A stretch of 64,000 bases of DNA from Nocardia pseudovaccinii NBRC 100343 (lineage in GTDB: Bacteria > Actinomycetota > Actinomycetes > Mycobacteriales > Mycobacteriaceae), in NCBI RefSeq assembly GCF_001613225.1, contig NZ_BDBY01000135.1:1-64000 (forward strand), given 5' to 3'. Positions 58,737-64,000 of this stretch are shown piece by piece; position 1 is the stretch's first letter, and every line of letters starts with the position of its first letter. Made by a program: the position numbers and the translations under genes. The notes under the pieces are model-generated. The model saw nothing but the letters and a program-made list of their open reading frames with translations, made no database searches and was not told where the DNA came from.

Positions 58737-59096
58737 CTAGCGGCAGCACTCCGGGTCGAGTACGAAACACAAGGCGGACAACGCATCCCGGCGTGCCGCA
58801 TGCTGCACGGTCATGCCCTGACGCACCGATTCCACCAGACCGGCGGCGCGCAATTGCCCCAGATGATGGCTCACCGTCGACTCCGCCAGTGCTACCGCGC
58901 CGGCCAGCTCGCGGGTATTGACGGTGCCGTCCCGCTCGGCCAACAGCAGCGACATCAACTTCACCCGCACCGGATCCGCCAGTGCCTTCAACCGCAACGC
59001 CACCTCCAGCGCGACCCGATCGTCGACCGGGGCCGCCGCCACCGGCGCGCAGCAGATCGGCGCGGACACATCCAGCGCGGGCAGCGTCTTGGGCAT
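58737..59096 (-). CDS. ArsR-family regulator with Cys pairs (metalloid-sensing type)
   Basis: 119 aa from ATG 59096. N-terminal SAPICCAPVAAAP contains an adjacent Cys pair; the winged HTH follows (ALKALADPVRVKLMSLLLAE, AVALAESTVSHHLGQLRAAG), and the C-terminus ends ALCFVLDPECCR with three more Cys. The N-terminal CC pair is that of the actinobacterial ArsR branch which senses arsenite or other thiophilic metals. No arsenic resistance genes (arsB, acr3, arsC) are next to it in the window. Confidence 0.85.
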   Translation of the reverse strand: MPKTLPALDVSAPICCAPVAAAPVDDRVALEVALRLKALADPVRVKLMSLLLAERDGTVNTRELAGAVALAESTVSHHLGQLRAAGLVESVRQGMTVQHAARRDALSALCFVLDPECCR

Positions 59097-59173
59097 CCCT
59101 ATATCGTGGCATAAATCGAAAGGCCCGAGCCGCGCCGCCATAGCGAAAGCATCAGTCCCCCACCGGAAATACG

Positions 59174-59205
59174 CCTGCGGCCGCCGCAGTAGCGACGGCC
59201 GCAGG
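59174..59205 (-). terminator. Hairpin terminator of the HdeD-like gene
   Basis: CCTGCGGCCG and CGGCCGCAGG form 10-bp perfect arms around a 12-nt loop, 12 bp beyond the stop of the HdeD-like gene. No T tract follows. Confidence 0.55.
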
Positions 59206-59216
59206 AATCGCAGATC

Positions 59217-59795
59217 TCAGATCTCGGCGAGCTTCTTCGCATCCTTGCGGACACCGAACGAGGTGACGATCTCCATGATGCCCAGGACGATCAGCCACCA
59301 CCCGGCGACCAAGGCCAGCGTCGCCACCGACGCGACCGGCCACACGATCAGCACCACACCACCGATCGCGGTGATGATTCCGAAGAAAGCCTCCCAGCCG
59401 CGCCCCGGCAGCGCGGGCTCGGAGATCGCCGCCATCAGCAGCGCGACACCGCGGAACAGCCAGCCGATACCGATCCACAGGCCGAGCAGAAGAATCGATT
59501 CCAACTCGTCACGGAAGCAGAAGATACCGATGATGATCGACAACACACCGCTGATGAACGCGAGCACCCGGATTCCGGTGCTGGTATGCGTGCCGAATGC
59601 GGCCACCAACTGCAGGAAGCCACTCACCACCAGATAGATGCCGAAGATGATGCCTGCGGCCACCAGTGTCACATCGGGCCAGACCAGGATCATCACACCG
59701 AGGATCACCGACAGGATGCCGGTGACCAGCACCGTTTGCCACGCACTGCGCGCAACCCGTTGCAGAGGACCCTCTAGCACGCTGTTTGTCGTCAT
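59217..59795 (-). CDS. HdeD-family (DUF308) membrane protein
   Basis: 192 aa with six membrane helices in three pairs, e.g. TVLVTGILSVILGVMILVWP, VAAGIIFGIYLVVSGFLQLV and VAGWWLIVLGIMEIVTSF. Each pair repeats the DUF308 pattern GxxxxxLGxxxLxWP. HdeD in E. coli takes part in acid resistance at high cell density; the role in actinobacteria is unknown. The C-terminus is basic (RKDAKKLAEI). Single gene with its own terminator. Confidence 0.85.
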   Translation of the reverse strand: MTTNSVLEGPLQRVARSAWQTVLVTGILSVILGVMILVWPDVTLVAAGIIFGIYLVVSGFLQLVAAFGTHTSTGIRVLAFISGVLSIIIGIFCFRDELESILLLGLWIGIGWLFRGVALLMAAISEPALPGRGWEAFFGIITAIGGVVLIVWPVASVATLALVAGWWLIVLGIMEIVTSFGVRKDAKKLAEI

Positions 59796-59862
59796 AGCGT
59801 GATGCTATGCCTCACACCAGCGATTTTCTGAACATTTGCTCGAACGGGTCGAGCGCCGCGAC

Positions 59863-60273
59863 CTAGGCGGGCGTCGCGATATTTACCATCCACGCGATAC
59901 CGAAGCGATCCAGGCACATGCCGAATTCGTCGCCCCACATCTGCTTCTCCAACGGCACGGTCACGGTGCCACCGGCAGACAGCTTGTCCCAGTAGCCGCG
60001 CAGTTCATCGGGCGCGTCACCGCTGAGGCTGATCGAAATGCTGCTTCCTGGTTTGTACTCCATACCTGGCGGGGTATCCGAAGCCATCAGCGTGAATCCG
60101 CTCGGCGTTTCCAGCATGCCGTGCATGATCAGATCCGCGCCGGGCGCGTCCTTATCCCCCATATCCCCGAAGGTCTGCATGGTCAGCGTGCCGTCGAACA
60201 CATCTCGATAGAACTCCAACGCGGTGCGCGCCGAGTCGGAAAAACTGATGTAAGGGTTGAGTCGGGAGGTCAT
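59863..60273 (-). CDS. PhnB-like VOC-superfamily protein
   Basis: 136 aa. MTSRLNPYISFSDSARTALE then FYRDVFDGTLTMQTFGDMGD is the typical PhnB-like start, and MWGDEFGMCLDRFGIAWMVN the typical end of the second beta-alpha-beta-beta-beta module. Metal ligands are hard to assign (H51 in IMHGML, E near the end of strand 4). These proteins are often called 3-demethylubiquinone methyltransferase-like or glyoxalase-like, and their true substrates are mostly unknown. Confidence 0.85.
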   Translation of the reverse strand: MTSRLNPYISFSDSARTALEFYRDVFDGTLTMQTFGDMGDKDAPGADLIMHGMLETPSGFTLMASDTPPGMEYKPGSSISISLSGDAPDELRGYWDKLSAGGTVTVPLEKQMWGDEFGMCLDRFGIAWMVNIATPA

Positions 60274-60475
60274 AGGAACGCTCCTTGGTGGTAGTTGGCC
60301 GCCATCGCAGAGGTTAGTCCTCCGACTCGGACAGTGGGCCCGATAACGAGCTACTCGCTCACGTTTATCGCCGAGCGGGCTCGGGTAGTTATCCCTAAGT
60401 GGCTCTCGTCGTGTGCATCCATGGGGTGAAGCGGGTGGGTCGGGTTCGCGAGTCTCGGGTGGCTAGGAGAAGAGG

Positions 60476-61462
60476 GTGGCGGTTGTTCTCGTGCTGCAGG
60501 CACGTGGCCTCGGTGATCTGCTCACCGCGGTTCCCGCGTTGCGCGCGCTGCGACGGGCGAAACCGCACGATCAGATCGTCCTCGCCGCTCCGCATCGCCT
60601 GAAGCCGATCGTCGACCTCATCGCCTCCGTCGACTCGATGATCCCCACCTCGGACCTCGGCGACCTGCGCTGGGACGCTCCCGAACCCGCACTGGCGGTG
60701 AATCTGCACGGTCCGAGCGCCGAGAGCATCGTCGCACTCACCAAGACCGATCCCGGACGCATCCTCTCCTACCGCAATCCCGCTTTTCCGGAGCTGGATG
60801 GCCCGGAATGGCAGATGGATGTGCATCACGTCGAGCGCTGGTGCCATTTGCTCGAATCCGACGGCATCGTGGCCGATCGCCGCAATCTCGGACTCGTCCC
60901 GCCGGTCGCGACCACCAGTCGCCGCAATTGCATCGTGGTGCACGTGGGAGCGGGCGCACCGGCCCGACGCTGGCCGCCGGACCGGTTCGCCGCAGTCGTA
61001 CGGCATCTGCTGGTGCTCGGTCGCGAGGTGGTGCTCACCGGTGACGAGTCCGAGCGCGATATCGCGCTGAGTATCGCCGCCCGCACGGGCCTACCCGGTG
61101 GCCGGGTGCTCGCGGGCGAGCAGAACCTCATCGAACTCGCCGCCACCGTCGCGGAGGCGGCGCTCGTGATCTCCGGCGATACCGGCGTCGCGCATCTGGC
61201 CACCGCCTTCGGAACCCGCACCGTATTACTGTTCGGACCGACACCGCCGCGCTGGGGCGGACCGCCACCGCATCTGCTCGGCAGGCATGCGGTGCTGTGG
61301 GCCGGTCAGCTCGGCGATCCGATGGCCGATACACCCGACCCCGGATTGCTGCGGATCGGCGTCACCGAGGTGATCAGCGCGGTCGACAAGCAACTCGCCA
61401 GGCGGGCGTGGCCTGCCAACGGCAACAATCGCGGGCGAACGGCGTATCGCCGCGTGGGTTGA
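60476..61462 (+). CDS. Glycosyltransferase family 9 (heptosyltransferase-like)
   Basis: 328 aa from GTG 60476 with AGGAGAAGAG upstream. GT9 features are VLVLQARGLGDLLTAVPALR at the N-terminus (ADP-heptose:LPS type), VVHVGAGAPARRWPPDRFAA in the second domain, LTGDESERDIA, and VISGDTGVAHLATAFGTRTV near the nucleotide-sugar site. Actinobacteria lack LPS, so it probably adds a sugar to another cell-envelope or secondary-metabolite acceptor. It ends with a basic stretch. Convergent with an ArsR gene. Confidence 0.88.
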   Translation: MAVVLVLQARGLGDLLTAVPALRALRRAKPHDQIVLAAPHRLKPIVDLIASVDSMIPTSDLGDLRWDAPEPALAVNLHGPSAESIVALTKTDPGRILSYRNPAFPELDGPEWQMDVHHVERWCHLLESDGIVADRRNLGLVPPVATTSRRNCIVVHVGAGAPARRWPPDRFAAVVRHLLVLGREVVLTGDESERDIALSIAARTGLPGGRVLAGEQNLIELAATVAEAALVISGDTGVAHLATAFGTRTVLLFGPTPPRWGGPPPHLLGRHAVLWAGQLGDPMADTPDPGLLRIGVTEVISAVDKQLARRAWPANGNNRGRTAYRRVG

Positions 61463-61472
61463 CCACGAGCAT

Positions 61473-61832
61473 TCAGCTGTTGCCTTCGGCGCGAGCGTTG
61501 CTCAAAGCCGCGGCATAGGCCGCCAGCGCGCTGGGCCAGAACTGCTCCAGATAGTCGCGCGCATCGCCCAGTCCGCGTGGATCCAGGAAGTACAACCGAC
61601 GATTGCCGTCCGGACGCATCATCACCAGCCGGGCCTCGCGCAGTACACGTAGATGCTGGGAGGCCGCCGAGCTGGTTACGCCGACGAGTTTCGCGAGATC
61701 GCCGACCGACAGCGGCGCGGTCGGCAATGCCTCGAAAATGGCCCGGCGGGTCGGGTCGGCGAGCGCCTCGATGGCATGAACTCCATTAGTCGCCACTGAA
61801 ACAGTGTGAGCGACCGACATCTTGCTGGTCAA
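61473..61832 (-). CDS. ArsR-family regulator (no Cys)
   Basis: 119 aa. The winged HTH is AIEALADPTRRAIFEALPTA and LAKLVGVTSSAASQHLRVLR, followed by VMMRPDGNRRLYFLDPRGLG. There are no cysteines, so it does not sense metals through thiols; it is of the SmtB/ArsR-like group that often regulates a START-domain or lipid gene. Start ATG 61832 is the first of two close Mets. No obvious target gene lies next to it on the minus strand. Confidence 0.85.
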   Translation of the reverse strand: MTSKMSVAHTVSVATNGVHAIEALADPTRRAIFEALPTAPLSVGDLAKLVGVTSSAASQHLRVLREARLVMMRPDGNRRLYFLDPRGLGDARDYLEQFWPSALAAYAAALSNARAEGNS

Positions 61833-61955
61833 CTCCGCTCAATACGGCATCACGCCAGTTGGGGAATGCATACACACCGTGTCGTTATCGATTTGTAACT
61901 AACCAACTGGGCTTTTGCAGACCTGTGACGGTTGGCACAGGATTACGGAAGCCGA

Positions 61956-62666
61956 ATGTCCGTCCCGTACGTTCTAGCCATGCCCGTGACCGTACCGTTA
62001 CCTCATCGTCTCGGCGCGACTCGCTCACGCCGCAACCGCGCCACAACTCGAGTGGTCGCCGCGGCGGCCGTCGTCAGCGCCTCGCTCGGCGTCATGGCCG
62101 CCGTGGAACCCGACGCACTGGCCGGGAAGACGGACCAGTCGGCCGAGCAGACCAGTGGCGCCGTCGCCTTCACCGCGTTCACCCCGCGCGAGGCCCAGAT
62201 GCCGCAGACCGTGCCCGAAGCCGTGATCTGGGAGCAGACCCGCATCGCCACCGAGGCGGCCCGGCCGCGCACCGTTCGCCCCATCGAGGGCGTGCTGACA
62301 TCCAACTTCGGCATGCGCTGGGGTGCGCTGCACGCCGGCCTCGATTTCGCCGACGCCATCGGGACCCCGATCGCCGCGGTCACCGACGGCACCGTCATCG
62401 AGGCAGGTCCGGCCTCCGGCTTCGGTCTCTGGGTGCGGGTGCAGCAGGATGACGGCACCATCGGCATCTACGGCCATGTGAACGACATTCTCGCCACCGT
62501 CGGTCAGCAGGTGCGCGCGGGCGATGTCATCGCCACCGTCGGCAACCGTGGCTTCTCCACCGGCCCGCACCTGCACTACGAAATCCACTCGGGCAACGGC
62601 GCACCGATCGATCCGATGCCCTGGCTCGGCGCGCGTGGTATCGCCGTCGGCTTCGCCCCGGAGTAA
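61956..62666 (+). CDS. M23-family peptidase (LytM-type, secreted)
   Basis: About 236 aa from ATG 61956, chosen because GGAAG precedes it; an ATG at 61980 is also possible. An Arg-rich n-region and a hydrophobic helix (VVAAAAVVSASLGVMAAV) serve as signal peptide or anchor. The catalytic domain has the zinc ligands in HAGLDFAD (HxxxD) and HLHYEIHSG (HxH), with GVLTSNFGMRWGALHAGLDF before. It cleaves peptidoglycan cross-links or activates amidases. The gap upstream (61833-61955) shows no ydaO-type riboswitch that I can recognise. Confidence 0.88.
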   Translation: MSVPYVLAMPVTVPLPHRLGATRSRRNRATTRVVAAAAVVSASLGVMAAVEPDALAGKTDQSAEQTSGAVAFTAFTPREAQMPQTVPEAVIWEQTRIATEAARPRTVRPIEGVLTSNFGMRWGALHAGLDFADAIGTPIAAVTDGTVIEAGPASGFGLWVRVQQDDGTIGIYGHVNDILATVGQQVRAGDVIATVGNRGFSTGPHLHYEIHSGNGAPIDPMPWLGARGIAVGFAPE

Positions 62667-62831
62667 ACGAGCCCGCCGCTGCCCCGCGTGAGATTCGGCC
62701 ACCGGCGCATTCGCGATTCGACGAGGGGATCGCGAGTGCGTCCGGTGGTCGATTTCCAGTACCTCGGTATTACCCGCGAATGGCGCTGCAGCGGGACGTG
62801 GCCGGGCGTCGTCGATTCCTACCGTCGGATC

Positions 62832-63911
62832 ATGCCGACGATCGATACTCTTTCCGCCCCTGGCGATTCCGCGCGCCACCGCCGTCCCGCCGTCACACCG
62901 GACCTGCCGGGCGGCAGTCGCCTCCATCGCCCGCTGCTGTGGATGGTGGCCACTATGGGTGCGCTCGTCCTGTTCTCGGCCGGTGGCATGGTGTTCGACG
63001 ACCGGATGCTGCTCGACGAATCCGTATGGCTCAAACCGTTCAAGTTCGGGCTGGCCTTCGTGCTCTACGGGGTCACCCTGGCATGGCTGCTGTCGTTGCC
63101 GCACAGGGGGAGCCGGGTCACCTGGTGGATGGGAACGGTGTTCGCGATCACCGGGTTCGTGGACGTCGGATTCATCGTGGTGCAGGCCGCGCGCGGGACC
63201 TACAGTCATTTCAACAGCGAGACCGATGCGGTGAATTCGATCGGTCAGATGGTGTTCGCGTCCGGCGTGCCCGGCTTGTTCTTCGCGAATCTCGTTATTG
63301 TGCTGATCCTTTCGTGGCAGCGGCTGGTCGACCGGCCGACCGCGCGGGCCATTCACGCCGGACTCGGTCTGGCCGTCGTCGGGATGGCGCTCGGGTACCT
63401 GATGGGTTTCACCGGGAAACAGCTGGTGCGCGACGCCGACGGCAATGTGGTCGAGTTGGTGGCCGGACATACCGTCCTGGACCACCCGTCACTGGCCGCG
63501 CGTGACGGTGTCGGCGCCATGCCGATCACGCACTGGAGCACCATCGGCGGCGATCTGCGGATCCCGCATTTCCTCGGGCTGCATGCCATCCAGGTCTTGC
63601 TGCTCGCGGTTGTCGCACTGGCGTGGCTGGCGCCGCGCTATCCGTGGCTGCGGGGCGAACGCACGCGCGCCGCGTTGATCGGTGTGCTCGCATCGGGCTA
63701 TGCCGGGCTGCTCGCGATCGTGTTCTGGCAGGCGATGCGGGCCCAGTCGCTGGTACATCCGGACGGTCGGACGCTGTTCGCCTTCGGTGCGTTGATTTGG
63801 GTGGTTGCGCTACTGACTCTCGCCGTCTATTGGCGGGCGCGCGCCCACGGCCGCAACACCCCGAGCGCCGTGCGACTGTTCGCCGCGGGCACGCACGCCC
63901 GCGGGCAGTAG
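62832..63911 (+). CDS. Integral membrane protein, about eight helices
   Basis: 359 aa from ATG 62832. After a polar N-terminus (30 residues) helices follow such as LLWMVATMGALVLFSAGGMV, FGLAFVLYGVTLAWLLSLP, VTWWMGTVFAITGFVDVGFI, and FFANLVIVLILSW. A loop with THWSTIGGDLRIPHFLGLHA is conserved-looking, with two His. I recognise no named family; similar proteins are annotated only as membrane proteins in Nocardia and Mycobacterium (memory-based). Single gene on the plus strand. Confidence 0.78.
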   Translation: MPTIDTLSAPGDSARHRRPAVTPDLPGGSRLHRPLLWMVATMGALVLFSAGGMVFDDRMLLDESVWLKPFKFGLAFVLYGVTLAWLLSLPHRGSRVTWWMGTVFAITGFVDVGFIVVQAARGTYSHFNSETDAVNSIGQMVFASGVPGLFFANLVIVLILSWQRLVDRPTARAIHAGLGLAVVGMALGYLMGFTGKQLVRDADGNVVELVAGHTVLDHPSLAARDGVGAMPITHWSTIGGDLRIPHFLGLHAIQVLLLAVVALAWLAPRYPWLRGERTRAALIGVLASGYAGLLAIVFWQAMRAQSLVHPDGRTLFAFGALIWVVALLTLAVYWRARAHGRNTPSAVRLFAAGTHARGQ

Positions 63912-63936
63912 CGGCGTTCACTAAGCTCCTGCTGCT

Positions 63937-64000
63937 ATGGCCCTGAGCGCAACTCTGCACAACTTCGCCGTCCAACTCGCCGATGTAGACCGTGGTGTCT
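63937..64000 (+). CDS. YaeQ-family protein, N-terminus only
   Basis: ATG 63937 begins MALSATLHNFAVQLADVDRG, cut by the window end after 21 codons. The opening MALSAT...F.v.LaDvDRGvY is the characteristic start of YaeQ proteins (PD-(D/E)XK-like fold, function unclear). Although short, the match to the family start is good. Confidence 0.65.
   Translation, partial: MALSATLHNFAVQLADVDRGV

Noticed and set aside
61833-61955. ydaO-type c-di-AMP riboswitch before the M23 peptidase
   Set aside because: Such riboswitches often precede cell-wall hydrolases in actinobacteria, but I could not find the conserved core sequence and the leader is short.

Overview
The window is high-GC DNA of a mycolic-acid actinomycete, most likely Nocardia or a close relative. 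The signs are a complete YrbE/Mce lipid-import operon, an F420-type luciferase-like oxidoreductase, many paralogous acyl-CoA dehydrogenases, CoA ligases, P450s and SDRs, ATGA/GTGA start-stop overlaps, and GTG/TTG starts. Genus assignment is inference from gene content only.

Positions 1 to about 710 are a rearranged edge: a partial phage-like ORF, a decapitated IclR-type fragment and a truncated alpha/beta hydrolase lie side by side. From about 750 to 55857 the window is one large lipid-catabolism island. It holds two thiolase-like/DUF35 systems, three Amidohydro_2 proteins, a KshA-like Rieske oxygenase, two P450s, four SDRs, three acyl-CoA dehydrogenases, two acyl-CoA ligases, a carboxyltransferase, two CaiB-type CoA transferases, an enoyl-CoA hydratase, an aldehyde dehydrogenase, a LuxC/LuxE-type acid reductase pair with an MFS exporter, and a ten-gene yrbE-mce-mas operon. 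The gene set suggests uptake, CoA activation, hydroxylation and shortening of a polycyclic or branched lipid such as a steroid or terpenoid. No ring-opening dioxygenase is present, so the substrate stays open.

Almost every promoter region of the island carries the same 19-bp dyad, TACTG-N9-CAGTA, perfect in both arms at four places and degenerate elsewhere. Two TetR paralogues inside the island (24929 and 43774) have nearly identical DNA-recognition segments and are the obvious candidates to read it. The island therefore looks like one regulon. The second TetR has an unusual Lys/Ala/Pro-rich tail.

Between about 36800 and 42640 sits a separately regulated block: a third TetR with two matching operators (TCATTGA-N6-TCARTGA), two single-helix microproteins (32 and 39 aa), a NorD-like VWA protein, a NorQ/CbbQ-like MoxR ATPase, a six-helix membrane protein of unknown family, a one-helix membrane protein and an APH-like phosphotransferase. 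MoxR-VWA pairs activate metalloenzymes elsewhere, so this block may assemble an undescribed membrane enzyme. It is the best candidate for a new system here.

From about 55860 the content changes to ordinary chromosomal genes: a frameshifted regulator remnant, a divergent LysR/PLP-dehydratase pair, two ArsR regulators, an HdeD-like membrane protein, a PhnB-like protein, a GT9 glycosyltransferase, an M23 peptidase, an integral membrane protein and the start of a YaeQ-family gene cut by the window end.
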